64,000 bases of DNA from Chitinophagales bacterium (GTDB lineage Bacteria > Bacteroidota > Bacteroidia > Chitinophagales > JADIYW01), in assembly GCA_023957235.1 (NCBI GenBank), contig JAMLHI010000001.1, positions 1 through 64,000 on the forward strand, given 5' to 3'. Of the stretch, positions 44,200 through 53,203 are shown piece by piece. Under the pieces are notes generated by a model. The model was given only the letters and a program-made list of their open reading frames with translations. It ran no database searches and was not told the DNA's origin. The translations under genes and the position numbers were made by a program. How positions within the stretch are numbered: position 1 is the first letter of the stretch; the number at the start of each line of letters is the position of its first letter.

Positions 44200-46053
44200 A
44201 TGGCAGACATTATTCATTTACTTCCAGATGCAATAGCAAATCAAATTGCCGCTGGTGAGGTGGTCCAAAGACCTGCGTCTGTCGTTAAAGAATTATTAGA
44301 AAACTCCATTGATGCTGGCAGCACTCAGATTCAATTAATCTTAAACGATGCTGGCAGGTCACTCATTCAGACAGTAGATGATGGTCGAGGAATGTCAATG
44401 ATAGATGCCCGAATGTGTTTTGAAAGGCATGCTACTTCAAAAATTCGAGAAATTAACGACATTTTCAGCATATACACCATGGGATTTCGTGGTGAAGCAA
44501 TGGCCTCTATTGCTGCAGTAGCTCAAGTAGAATTAAAATCTCGCCAATCTACTGATACAATTGGGACACATATACGCATTGAAGGCTCTAAAGTTATTTC
44601 TCAAGAACCTATCAGCCATCATGTAGGAACATCTATCATAGTACGAAATCTATTTTTCAATGTTCCAGCAAGAAGAAATTTCTTAAAATCCAACCAAGTA
44701 GAACTAAAGCATATTATAGATGAATTTACACGTATTGCTTTGGCGCATCCACATATAGGTTTTAGCTTTCATCATAACAGTATAGAATTATTCCATTTCA
44801 ATACAGGCAATTTGAGACAGAGAATTGTGAGCCTATTTGGCAAACAAGTCAATGACAAGTTAGTTCCAGTAGAAGAAATGACAGACTATGTGAGCGTGAG
44901 TGGTTTTATTGGGAAACCTGAAATCGCAAAAAAGACCAGAGGAGAACAGTTTTTTTTCGTCAATAATCGATTTATCAAAAGTCAATTTTTGAATTATGCT
45001 GTTTCAAAAGCTTTTGAAGAACTTATCCCTGAAAAGAGTTTTCCATTTTATATTTTATTTATCCAAATCAATCCAGCAGCTATAGATGTGAATGTTCATC
45101 CCACTAAACAGGAAATCAAATTTGAAGATGAAAGAAGTGTCTTTATGATTATCCAAGCAGCAGTGAAACACGGACTAGCACAATATAGCGTAACTCCTTC
45201 ACTTGATTTTACACAAGAAGCCCAATTCTCCAATTTGGAGGCAGTCAAATATACTCCTAGAGCAGATGAGCGAATCTTAAATAAATATACTGGAGGGCAT
45301 GGATTTTCTTCTTCATCTGGTCATCAAACACCATTGACTACCCCTCAAAAGGCCAATTGGCAGACAATATTACCTTCAGCAATGCAAGCTGCTTCAGATA
45401 TCATTACCTTAAAGAGTCAGATGGATGATGAAAATTTTGAGAAGTCCAACAGAAATTCTTTATTTGACGAAGCAGATGTTTATACACCATTTGAACCCAT
45501 ACAATTACATCAAAAATATATTCTCACTCAAATAAAATCTGGACTGGTATTGATAGACCAACAGCATGCCGTTGAAAGAATATGTTTTGAAAGATACCTT
45601 AAATCACTAGAGGCAAGATCTTCAGCATCCCAACAGTCATTGTTTCCAAAATCAATAGAATTTTCTCCTCAGGATTCCTTTTTACTGGCAGAAATGCTTC
45701 CCGATTTAAAGAAAATTGGATTTGACATCCAAATATTTGGACAAAACACATTTATTGTACATGGATTGCCAGAAGAAAATACAGGTGAAGATGAACAATC
45801 TATCCTCGAAATGATGTTAGAATCATACAAAGAAAGTTATGGAAGTGAATCTCTCAGCAAAAAGGAAAGACTAGCTCAATCTCTCGCCAAAGGCATTGCA
45901 CAGAAGAGTATTAAAAAATTGGATAATAGAGAGATAAAAACCATCATAGAAGATCTTTTTGCTTGTGCAGAACCCAATTATACTATGAATGGAAAGAAAA
46001 CTTTTATTACTTTAACACTACAAGAAATAGAAAGAAAGTTTATTAACGGATAA
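44200..46053 (+). CDS. mutL: DNA mismatch repair protein MutL
   Basis: Links MutS mismatch recognition to strand removal. The N-terminal GHKL ATPase has Glu31 and Asn35 in KELLENSIDAG, DDGRGMS (60-66) and GFRGEAMASIAAVA (95-108). The C-terminal domain carries DQQHAVERICFE at 453-464 in place of the DQHA(x)2E(x)4E endonuclease motif; the third and fourth residues differ. The length of 617 is normal. It is followed after 8 bp by two rhomboid genes and an EEP gene, all head to tail, so one operon is likely. It is divergent from the NagZ fusion gene. Confidence 0.96.
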   Translation: MADIIHLLPDAIANQIAAGEVVQRPASVVKELLENSIDAGSTQIQLILNDAGRSLIQTVDDGRGMSMIDARMCFERHATSKIREINDIFSIYTMGFRGEAMASIAAVAQVELKSRQSTDTIGTHIRIEGSKVISQEPISHHVGTSIIVRNLFFNVPARRNFLKSNQVELKHIIDEFTRIALAHPHIGFSFHHNSIELFHFNTGNLRQRIVSLFGKQVNDKLVPVEEMTDYVSVSGFIGKPEIAKKTRGEQFFFVNNRFIKSQFLNYAVSKAFEELIPEKSFPFYILFIQINPAAIDVNVHPTKQEIKFEDERSVFMIIQAAVKHGLAQYSVTPSLDFTQEAQFSNLEAVKYTPRADERILNKYTGGHGFSSSSGHQTPLTTPQKANWQTILPSAMQAASDIITLKSQMDDENFEKSNRNSLFDEADVYTPFEPIQLHQKYILTQIKSGLVLIDQQHAVERICFERYLKSLEARSSASQQSLFPKSIEFSPQDSFLLAEMLPDLKKIGFDIQIFGQNTFIVHGLPEENTGEDEQSILEMMLESYKESYGSESLSKKERLAQSLAKGIAQKSIKKLDNREIKTIIEDLFACAEPNYTMNGKKTFITLTLQEIERKFING

Positions 46054-46061
46054 TCTTATTT

Positions 46062-46739
46062 ATGTTCGGATTTGGAAATTTACCAGAAGTTACTAAAAAC
46101 TTAATCATCATCAATGCCATAGTACTATTGGCTTTAACAATATACCCTCAATTATATGAGTATATTTCATTGTATTATTTTTCAAATGAACAATTCAAAC
46201 CTTGGCAGATCGTCACTCACATGTTTGCACACGGAGGATTTACTCATTTGTTCTTTAATATGTTTTCACTGTTCATGTTTGGCTCAGTACTTGAAAATGT
46301 ATTAGGCTCTAAAAGATTTTTAAACTATTATTTACTGACAGGATTTGGAGGAGCATTTTTACATCAATTGGTCAACGTGATTCAGGTTTATTATCTTTCG
46401 GGACAGATTTGGCTGACTCCTGATATCATCAATCATCTGCTAATTCCTTTTGCAGACAAGCAAGAGCTTGCCAAAATATTTTTAACGCCTATGGTTGGTG
46501 CATCTGGGGCTGTATTTGGAGTATTGATTGGATTTGCTTATTTCTTTCCAGATGCAAAACTAATGCTTATCTTTCCACCTATTCCGATAAAAGCCAAAGT
46601 CATGGTCACCATCTTAATTTTAATGGAACTGTGGTATAGTTACCAACAAGAAGGTAATATTGCACATTTTGCACATTTAGGAGGAGCATTATTTGGCTAT
46701 CTGATATTGAAATATTGGAAAAGAAATGGTAGATTATAA
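46062..46739 (+). CDS. Rhomboid-family intramembrane serine protease (first copy)
   Basis: A 225-residue inner-membrane protease with six helices. The catalytic pair is Ser149 in GASGAVFG and His205 in AHFAHLGG; Asn66 in HLFFNMFSL is the oxyanion residue. A loop of about 40 residues (100-145) between helices is longer than usual. It lies 8 bp after mutL and just before a second rhomboid, so it is probably co-transcribed. Substrates unknown. Confidence 0.92.
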   Translation: MFGFGNLPEVTKNLIIINAIVLLALTIYPQLYEYISLYYFSNEQFKPWQIVTHMFAHGGFTHLFFNMFSLFMFGSVLENVLGSKRFLNYYLLTGFGGAFLHQLVNVIQVYYLSGQIWLTPDIINHLLIPFADKQELAKIFLTPMVGASGAVFGVLIGFAYFFPDAKLMLIFPPIPIKAKVMVTILILMELWYSYQQEGNIAHFAHLGGALFGYLILKYWKRNGRL

Positions 46740-46745
46740 TTGAAT

Positions 46746-47678
46746 ATGTACACTAATCCCTCAATATGGCAAGAAATAAAATATAAGTACCAATATGGTG
46801 GTGCTCATATTAAAATTATTTTTATCAATATTGCTGTTTTTATCCTACTCAATCTGATTTTATTTGTTGATAGATTAGTATTTGACAGTTTAGGTCGTTC
46901 ATTTATTTTAGACCAGTTATTAGGAAGTTCAAGTTTATTGCAAAATCTATATAAACCATGGATCATCATCACCAATTTATTTGTTCATGATGTTGGAGGT
47001 TTTTCACATATCTTTTTCAATATGCTTGTTCTATATATTTTTGGGAACATTGTTAAAGATTTAATTGGCAATTCAAAAGTCACTCCTATTTTCCTATTGT
47101 CAGGTTTGGCTGGTTATTTTATTTTTATCATCGCTTATCATCTCATTCCCGGGTTAAACTCTTCAGGAGCTGTAACAATATGTGGAGCCTCAGGAGGGGT
47201 AATGGGTATCACCTTTGCAGCAGTGGCTATCTCTCCCAATTTTGAGTTGCATCTACTTTTTTTAGGAAGAGTAAAAATCAAATGGATAGCTCTTTTTTAT
47301 TTATTTATTAACATCATTATGCTTCAGGGGAATAATGCTGGTGGCAGTATTGCTCATTTAGGAGGAGCCTTAATAGGATTCTTATTTGTCCGACAATTAA
47401 GAAATGGAGTAGATTGGGGGAAGCCTTTTTACTGGGTTGAAGACCAGATAGAAAATTTAAAAACTATTAAAAGAAAGCCAAAATTTGTTTATAAAAAAGA
47501 AGAAAAAGTGATTGTAGGTGAAAGTAAAAAACAAAATAAAACAACCCCTCAAAGACCTACTAGAAGTAATAATCAAGAACGTCTAGACGAAATTTTAGAC
47601 AAAATCAGCCAGTCTGGTTATGACAGCTTAAATCAAGAAGAAAAATCATTTTTATTCAAAATCAGCCAAGAAGACTAA
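46746..47678 (+). CDS. Rhomboid-family intramembrane serine protease (second copy) with cytoplasmic tail
   Basis: A 310-residue membrane protease. Catalytic Ser149 lies in CGASGGVMG and His204 in SIAHLGGAL, with Asn92 in HIFFNMLVLY. Unlike the first copy it has a basic C-terminal tail of about 90 residues (KTIKRKPKFVYKKEE... then ERLDEILDKISQSGYDSLNQEEKSFLFKISQ), the last part resembling the helical tail of other Bacteroidota rhomboids. The start is probably the ATG at 46746; a TTG two codons upstream would abut the preceding stop. The EEP gene starts directly after its stop. Confidence 0.92.
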   Translation: MYTNPSIWQEIKYKYQYGGAHIKIIFINIAVFILLNLILFVDRLVFDSLGRSFILDQLLGSSSLLQNLYKPWIIITNLFVHDVGGFSHIFFNMLVLYIFGNIVKDLIGNSKVTPIFLLSGLAGYFIFIIAYHLIPGLNSSGAVTICGASGGVMGITFAAVAISPNFELHLLFLGRVKIKWIALFYLFINIIMLQGNNAGGSIAHLGGALIGFLFVRQLRNGVDWGKPFYWVEDQIENLKTIKRKPKFVYKKEEKVIVGESKKQNKTTPQRPTRSNNQERLDEILDKISQSGYDSLNQEEKSFLFKISQED

Positions 47679-48797
47679 ATGAATTTCCTACATGGTCTTT
47701 TATCCATCTTTTCAAGGAGTGCCAATTTGGTGGCTTTCATACTGATAATTGCATCAGGAGCAGCAGGTCGGATCAATCCTGATATTTTTTGGCCATTGGG
47801 ATTACTCGGTCTGGCTTATCCTTTTTTTGCATTGATTAATATTTTTTTTATTATTTCTTGGATACTGAGAAAAAGATTTTTCTTCATCTTTTCATTAATT
47901 GGACTCCTATTTACATTTCCACAATTAAAGGCACAAATTGCCTTGCCCATTTTTCAAAAAAAATTACTCAACGAGAAACCTTCACTCCGAGTGATGAGTT
48001 ATAATATCCGAAACTTTGATTTATACAACTGGAGTAAAAATCTTCAATCTAGGCAATCAATGGTAGATACTATCCAGCGTTATCAACCAGATGTTCTCTT
48101 TTTACAAGAATATTACTCAGACAAAGATAAATATCAAAATAAAGAACTACTCAATTCTTTAGGTTATAAGTATAGTCAATTTGCATTAGAACTTACTAAG
48201 AAAAAAAATAGAGTTTGGGGTGTTGCTATCTTTAGTAAATATCCCATTTCAGAAAGTGGAGAATTTGTTCGTCAAGGAGTGCCAAGTCCTTATGGCAATT
48301 TCCATAATAGAGGTGTATATGCTGATATTCAAATAGAAAATCAAAAAATCCGTTTTATTTCTGTGCATTTACAATCTATTTATTTAGGCATAGATGATTA
48401 TGGTGTAATTAAAGAATTGAAAGAAGACCCTTCTTATCAAATGAATAAATATATGCCTATATTAAGAAAGCTGGGGAAAGCCTATAAACAGAGAGGTGTT
48501 CAGACTGCAGAACTAAGAACCTTTATAGAATCTTCTCCTTATCCTGTCATTTTAGGCGGTGATTTTAATGACACACCTGGTTCTTTTGCTTATCAGCAAA
48601 TGAGTGAAATACTAGATGATACATTTATAAAAAAAGGGAAAGGAATAGGCGCAACCTACAATGGTATCATCCCATTTCTACGAATTGATTATATTTTCAT
48701 TGATAAAGAAATGGATTGTACACAGTTTATTAAAAATAAAAACTCTAACTCCGATCATTTTCCAATCATTGCAGATATTACTTTACCTAAAAAATAG
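47679..48797 (+). CDS. Endonuclease/exonuclease/phosphatase-family membrane hydrolase
   Basis: A 372-residue protein with two to three N-terminal membrane helices (about 13-33, 38-60 and 64-82) anchoring an EEP domain (about 100-372) on the outside. The metal and catalytic residues are in MSYNIRNFD (Asn), LQEYY (Glu), GGDFNDTP (Asp/Asn) and SDHFPIIADI (Asp-His). The fold includes DNases, sphingomyelinases and inositol phosphatases; the membrane anchor argues against DNA repair. It starts at the base after the rhomboid stop, so it is translationally coupled to it. The substrate is unknown. Confidence 0.87.
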   Translation: MNFLHGLLSIFSRSANLVAFILIIASGAAGRINPDIFWPLGLLGLAYPFFALINIFFIISWILRKRFFFIFSLIGLLFTFPQLKAQIALPIFQKKLLNEKPSLRVMSYNIRNFDLYNWSKNLQSRQSMVDTIQRYQPDVLFLQEYYSDKDKYQNKELLNSLGYKYSQFALELTKKKNRVWGVAIFSKYPISESGEFVRQGVPSPYGNFHNRGVYADIQIENQKIRFISVHLQSIYLGIDDYGVIKELKEDPSYQMNKYMPILRKLGKAYKQRGVQTAELRTFIESSPYPVILGGDFNDTPGSFAYQQMSEILDDTFIKKGKGIGATYNGIIPFLRIDYIFIDKEMDCTQFIKNKNSNSDHFPIIADITLPKK

Positions 48798-48835
48798 TTT
48801 TATCATCAAACAATTCACCATAATATTTTCAAGCA

Positions 48836-48843
48836 TATATTTG
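48836..48843 (+). promoter_or_regulatory. -7 promoter element of cysS, 4 nt before the ATG
   Basis: TATATTTG, an exact TAnnTTTG match; its G is 5 bases before the A of the cysS ATG. No later in-frame ATG precedes the conserved region, so the transcript should be leaderless. Confidence 0.55.
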
Positions 48844-48847
48844 TATT

Positions 48848-50344
48848 ATGAATTCAGCAACACTTTATATATATAACTCTTATTCAAAAAGCAAAGAAGT
48901 ATTTAAAGCTATTAATCCTCCTTTTGTAGGCATGTATGTATGTGGACCGACAGTATATAACGATGTTCATCTAGGCAATGTGCGCACCTTTTTAACTTTT
49001 GATATTGTTTTTCGGCTATTGACCTATTTGGGATATAAAGTTAGATATGTACGAAACATTACAGATGTGGGGCATTTAGTAGATGATGCAGATCATGGTG
49101 AAGATAAAATTGCCAAAAAAGCGAGACTTGAACAATTGGAGCCTATGGAGATTGTTCAGAAATACACTATTGGGTTTCATGATGTAATGCGATTGATGAA
49201 CATTATACCTCCAAGCATAGAACCTTCAGCCAGCGGGCATATTATTGAACAAATAGAAATGATTAATAGTATCATCGCTAATGGTTTTGCATACGAAGTC
49301 AATGGCTCCATTTATTTTGATGTCTTAAAGTTCAATGAAGAATACCCTTATGGAAAACTTTCTGGTAGAGTACTAGAAGATTTATTGGAGACGACTCGAG
49401 ACTTAGAGGGTCAAGAAGAAAAAAGGAATAAAGCTGATTTTGCACTTTGGAAAAAAGCAGATAAGAATCATATCATGAAATGGAACTCTCCATGGGGAGA
49501 AGGGTTTCCGGGTTGGCATCTAGAATGTTCTGCCATGAGTACAAAATATTTAGGTAAAGTATTTGATATCCACGGTGGAGGAATGGATTTAAAGTTTCCT
49601 CATCATGAATCTGAAATAGCTCAAAATATCGGAGCTTGCGGTCATGCTCCTGTCAATTATTGGATGCACAGTAATATGCTGAATTTTAATAGTAAAAAAA
49701 TGAGCAAATCTGAAGGAAACTCTATTTTGCCCATGGAAATGGTTTCAGGTGAGCACCCCTTATTAGATAAAGGATATAGCCCAATGACATTGCGATTTTT
49801 ATTTCTTCAATCACATTATAGTAGTGAAATTGATATCTCTATCAAATCACTTCAAGATGCAGAAAAAGGATTAAAAAAGATAATGAATGCCTTGAGTTAT
49901 TTATCTAAAATCAAATGGAAACAAGGGCTTATCCATCCAGAAACAGTATCTGATATCATCAAGTTAAACACTGAAATCATCACTCATCTATGCGATGATT
50001 TTAACACTGCCAAAGCAATTGCCGACTTATATGCTATGGCAACATATATCAACACATGGTATCACCAAAAGCAAGAAGTATCTGAAATACCAAAAGACAT
50101 CTTTGAAAATCTCCACAAAATTTATTCAGAAATTGTAAGTGATGTGTTGGGACTGAAAGAAGAAAAAGGCGCAGACAACAACACGCTAGATGCGGCAATG
50201 AACCTTATAATAGAGTTGAGGCAACAAGCCAGAGAGGAGAAAAAATGGAGTGTGTCTGACCAAATTAGAGATACATTAAAAGCTGCAGGTATCATTATTA
50301 AAGATTCAAAAGATGGCCAATCTACCTATGAAATTGAAAATTAA
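48848..50344 (+). CDS. cysS: Cysteinyl-tRNA synthetase
   Basis: Class I synthetase charging tRNA-Cys. The zinc and HIGH region is YVCGPTVYNDVHLGN, with Cys32 and HLGN at 41-44. KMSKS lies in NSKKMSKSEGNSI near residue 278. The length of 498 is normal. The -7 promoter element lies only 4 nt before the ATG, and the next Met (29) is inside the catalytic core, so this start must be correct. Its 3' end overlaps the start of the M28 lipoprotein by 17 nt, so the two are coupled. Confidence 0.96.
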   Translation: MNSATLYIYNSYSKSKEVFKAINPPFVGMYVCGPTVYNDVHLGNVRTFLTFDIVFRLLTYLGYKVRYVRNITDVGHLVDDADHGEDKIAKKARLEQLEPMEIVQKYTIGFHDVMRLMNIIPPSIEPSASGHIIEQIEMINSIIANGFAYEVNGSIYFDVLKFNEEYPYGKLSGRVLEDLLETTRDLEGQEEKRNKADFALWKKADKNHIMKWNSPWGEGFPGWHLECSAMSTKYLGKVFDIHGGGMDLKFPHHESEIAQNIGACGHAPVNYWMHSNMLNFNSKKMSKSEGNSILPMEMVSGEHPLLDKGYSPMTLRFLFLQSHYSSEIDISIKSLQDAEKGLKKIMNALSYLSKIKWKQGLIHPETVSDIIKLNTEIITHLCDDFNTAKAIADLYAMATYINTWYHQKQEVSEIPKDIFENLHKIYSEIVSDVLGLKEEKGADNNTLDAAMNLIIELRQQAREEKKWSVSDQIRDTLKAAGIIIKDSKDGQSTYEIEN

Positions 50345-51299
50345 TTCATATATTATTTCTATTGTTTTATTGATTGCCTCTTGTAATGGACGTGAAAGCC
50401 AACCTTCAATAGATCTTCCGCAAGATGTTGCCAAAGTCATTGAGCGTCCCGATTTTTCTTCTGATTCTGCATTTCAATATATTCAACACCAAGTCAATTT
50501 TGGCCCACGAGTTCCAGGTACTGAGGCACATCAAAATTGTTCAGAATGGATAGCAAATCAACTTAAAGCATTTGGAGCGACAGTACAGGTTCAAAAGGCT
50601 CAATTGACGACTGGCAACAATCAAAGTGTACCCTGTTATAATATTATTGCAAGCTATAAAACAGAATCCAAAGATAGAATTTTACTAGGAGCACATTGGG
50701 ATACCCGACCTTGGGCAGACCAAGATAATGAAAATCAGGATCAACCAATCTTAGGAGCTAATGATGGTGCAAGCGGAGTAGGTGTATTGCTTGAAATCGC
50801 TAGACAAATTCAGAAAAGTGGTACAGAAACAGGAATTGATATTATATTTTTTGACGTTGAAGACTCTGGTATTAATCAAGTGGAAGATTCATATTGTCTA
50901 GGTTCACAATATTGGGGGAAAAATCCCCACGTATTAGGTTATTATGCACAAAAAGGCATTTTGCTTGACATGGTGGGTGCAAAAGATGCAATATTCACAA
51001 TGGAAGGTGCTTCTATGTCTATTCATCCTAGTTTTGTAAATGAGATATGGGATATTGCTCAAAAACTAGGACATGGTAGATATTTCCAGTTTAAAAAAAC
51101 CAACTCTATCATTGATGACCATGTTTATGTCTTTAAATATACCCGTATTCCCATGATTGACATTATACATTATGACCAGACTACACCATCAGGGTTTGGT
51201 ACTTATTGGCATACACATCAGGATAATATGGATATTATCAGCAAACTGACATTACAGGCAGTAGGAGAAACTGTATTGGCAAGTATTCGTAATAAATAA
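50328..51299 (+). CDS. M28-family glutaminyl-peptide cyclotransferase-like lipoprotein
   Basis: A 323-residue exported zinc enzyme. The start is the ATG at 50328 giving MKLKINSYIISIVLLIASC, a lipoprotein signal with Cys19. An ATG at 50313 would add five residues before it. The M28/QC core has ligands in GAHWDTRP (His), GANDGASGVGVLLE (Asp), FFDVEDSG (Glu), DDHVYVF (Asp) and WHTHQDNMD (His). The Trp and Asp around GAHWDTRPWADQD resemble type II glutaminyl cyclases, which close N-terminal Gln to pyroglutamate, more than ordinary aminopeptidases. It overlaps cysS by 17 nt. Confidence 0.87.
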   Translation: MKLKINSYIISIVLLIASCNGRESQPSIDLPQDVAKVIERPDFSSDSAFQYIQHQVNFGPRVPGTEAHQNCSEWIANQLKAFGATVQVQKAQLTTGNNQSVPCYNIIASYKTESKDRILLGAHWDTRPWADQDNENQDQPILGANDGASGVGVLLEIARQIQKSGTETGIDIIFFDVEDSGINQVEDSYCLGSQYWGKNPHVLGYYAQKGILLDMVGAKDAIFTMEGASMSIHPSFVNEIWDIAQKLGHGRYFQFKKTNSIIDDHVYVFKYTRIPMIDIIHYDQTTPSGFGTYWHTHQDNMDIISKLTLQAVGETVLASIRNK

Positions 51300-51310
51300 T
51301 ACCTCCAATC

Positions 51311-51342
51311 TTTGTGAATATCAAATAATCATCTTAATTTCG
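51311..51342 (+). promoter_or_regulatory. Promoter of tRNA-Ser
   Basis: TTTG at 51311-51314, a 20-bp spacer, then TAATTTCG at 51335-51342 (one mismatch to TAnnTTTG), 18 bp before the tRNA. Confidence 0.55.
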
Positions 51343-51360
51343 CACTCTTCAAAATTCCAC

Positions 51361-51447
51361 AGAGAGGTGTCCGAGTGGTTGAAGGAGCTACCCTGGAAAG
51401 GTAGTATATGGGCAACTGTATCGAGGGTTCGAATCCCTTCCTCTCTG
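51361..51447 (+). tRNA. tRNA-Ser (GGA)
   Basis: An 87-nt class II tRNA with a long variable arm (around 51405-51422). Acceptor AGAGAGG pairs with CCTCTCT; the anticodon stem CTACC/GGTAG holds loop CTGGAAA with anticodon GGA at 51395-51397; the T arm has GGGTTCGAATCCC. Discriminator G; CCA is not encoded. Confidence 0.96.
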
Positions 51448-51448
51448 C

Positions 51449-51492
51449 AAAGCGCAACTATCACATTATCATGATGTTGCGCTTTTATTTTT
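51449..51492 (+). terminator. Terminator of tRNA-Ser
   Basis: AAAGCGCAAC (51449-51458) pairs with GTTGCGCTTT (51476-51485), followed by a T-rich run. The hairpin begins two bases after the tRNA. Confidence 0.8.
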
Positions 51493-51507
51493 AAGTATTT
51501 TATTACC

Positions 51508-52314
51508 TTATCCTTGAGTGTCCTTTCTGATAGACAACAATGGAATAGTTATCAATTTTGCTGCATTCTCTGTCAAACTAATACTAAAAATTCGTTGTAA
51601 TAATTTTCGTGGATGTGTAAACATTACCAGAATAGAATCATTATAATCTTGAGTATAATTTCTGATGTTTTCAGAGAGAGACAGTTCTATATTAGATGAA
51701 ACACTTTCAAAAGGAATACCTTCAATCACTCTATTTTTAATATCACCATCTTCTATCACTTGAAATTCTACTGCTCTTATTGGTAATTTAAAGAAAGCTT
51801 GCAAGTCTTTGATTGGCTCAATTACGCTAAAAATATCTTTTAACTCTATAGCTAATATCAGATGATTCAATTCAACTGGTTTCCAATGAGATGGGATGAC
51901 TAATACTGGCCATGTTGATGCACTTATAACATCCAAAGTATTGGTTCCCATTAATCTATCAACCAAACCAGTAACACCATGTGTACCCATCACAATTAAA
52001 ACAACATTTGACTCGGCTGCTCTTATCAACACTTCATCTACAATGCGTTCTCCTTTCTGAAGAACAACAGTTGTACTCACATCTTCAGAAATTCCTAAGA
52101 TTTTGCGAGCAGCATCTATTTTTGTCTCTAAACTTTCTTTGATAGCTTCTTCATCATCTGCCGTCCATGCAATTGGATAATCTCTACTCACTAAAATATT
52201 CAGCACATGAAGTACTTCAACACTACATCCACTTTTTTGAGCTATTAATAATGCTTGCTGTAACGCTACAAATGCATTCTCTGAATGATCAAAAGGCACT
52301 AAAATTTCTGACAT
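51508..52314 (-). CDS. Tandem universal stress protein (UspA family)
   Basis: A 268-residue cytoplasmic protein with two Usp folds. The first (1-142) has the ATP-binding motif G-x2-G-x9-G-T in MGTHGVTGLVDRLMGTNTLD. The second (about 150-268) is diverged and lacks a clear motif (LVMFTHPRKLLQRIFSISLTENAAK), so only one site is likely to bind nucleotide. Usp proteins build up under stress and may signal by ATP occupancy. Single gene, convergent with tRNA-Ser. Confidence 0.88.
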   Translation of the reverse strand: MSEILVPFDHSENAFVALQQALLIAQKSGCSVEVLHVLNILVSRDYPIAWTADDEEAIKESLETKIDAARKILGISEDVSTTVVLQKGERIVDEVLIRAAESNVVLIVMGTHGVTGLVDRLMGTNTLDVISASTWPVLVIPSHWKPVELNHLILAIELKDIFSVIEPIKDLQAFFKLPIRAVEFQVIEDGDIKNRVIEGIPFESVSSNIELSLSENIRNYTQDYNDSILVMFTHPRKLLQRIFSISLTENAAKLITIPLLSIRKDTQG

Positions 52315-52378
52315 AAAAATCTGTTTTCAACTAATTTATAACAAATATTTATGTTTATTCATGACTAAAGTTACATTA

Positions 52379-53119
52379 TCAAAAATTTTGACGATTCATA
52401 TACACTTGATACATGGTAAGTGCAGCTGCCACACTCACATTATAAGAGTCTAAATTTGAAATTGGAATTTTATAGAAAGTTTGAATTTCCTTCTGAACTT
52501 GCGCACTAATACCTGCATCTTCTGCTCCCATGACCAAAGCGAGAGGAGCATCACCTCTTATCTCAGAAATCATAATGTCTGTATGAGCATGAATTCCAAT
52601 CACTTCTATTCCATTCAGTTTTAAATCCTTTACTGCAGCAACTAGGTTTTGCACCCTACAAATTGGCATCTTTAACAATGCTCCTGCAGATGATTTGATA
52701 GCATCCGCCTGAATAGGAGCTGAACCCTTCTGCGGCAAAATTATACCATGAACACCTAGACCATACGCTGTTCTGGCAATAGCACCAATATTTCTGACAT
52801 CGGTCACTCCATCCAAGATAATAAAAAATGGCAATTCAGTAGCGTCTAAAACATTGTCAATTAACTCTTGCAATTCGTAATATTTAATGACACTTAATAC
52901 TGCAGCAACACCTTGATGATTGATATTTTTCCACTCCCTCTGAAGCTTTTCTTCTGGAACTATCTGATAATGAATCTCTTTCTGCCTACAGATAGATTTA
53001 ATTTTATCAATTACTTCTCCTTTAGCAAACTTAGAAATAAATACTTTATCAATTTTCTCTTCAGCCTCTAGTGCTTCTAAGACAGGTTGCCTACCAACAA
53101 CATAAGGAGTATCTGACAT
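52379..53119 (-). CDS. rlmB: TrmH/SpoU-family rRNA 2'-O-methyltransferase (RlmB-like)
   Basis: A 246-residue SAM-dependent RNA methyltransferase. The N-terminal substrate-binding domain (about 1-75) is followed by the SPOUT knot: motif 1 DVRNIGAIARTAYGLG, motif 2 LALVMGAEDAGIS and motif 3 IPISNLDSYNVSVAAALTMYQ. This arrangement is that of RlmB (Gm2251 of 23S rRNA), although related TrmH enzymes with tRNA targets cannot be excluded. Monocistronic in appearance. Confidence 0.88.
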   Translation of the reverse strand: MSDTPYVVGRQPVLEALEAEEKIDKVFISKFAKGEVIDKIKSICRQKEIHYQIVPEEKLQREWKNINHQGVAAVLSVIKYYELQELIDNVLDATELPFFIILDGVTDVRNIGAIARTAYGLGVHGIILPQKGSAPIQADAIKSSAGALLKMPICRVQNLVAAVKDLKLNGIEVIGIHAHTDIMISEIRGDAPLALVMGAEDAGISAQVQKEIQTFYKIPISNLDSYNVSVAAALTMYQVYMNRQNF

Positions 53120-53203
53120 TATTTAAGATTGAATTAGTTGCAAGTTAAAGATTATTGGAATTGAAACAGAAAAAAATATATTCTTACATTCAATCAGGTC
53201 AGA

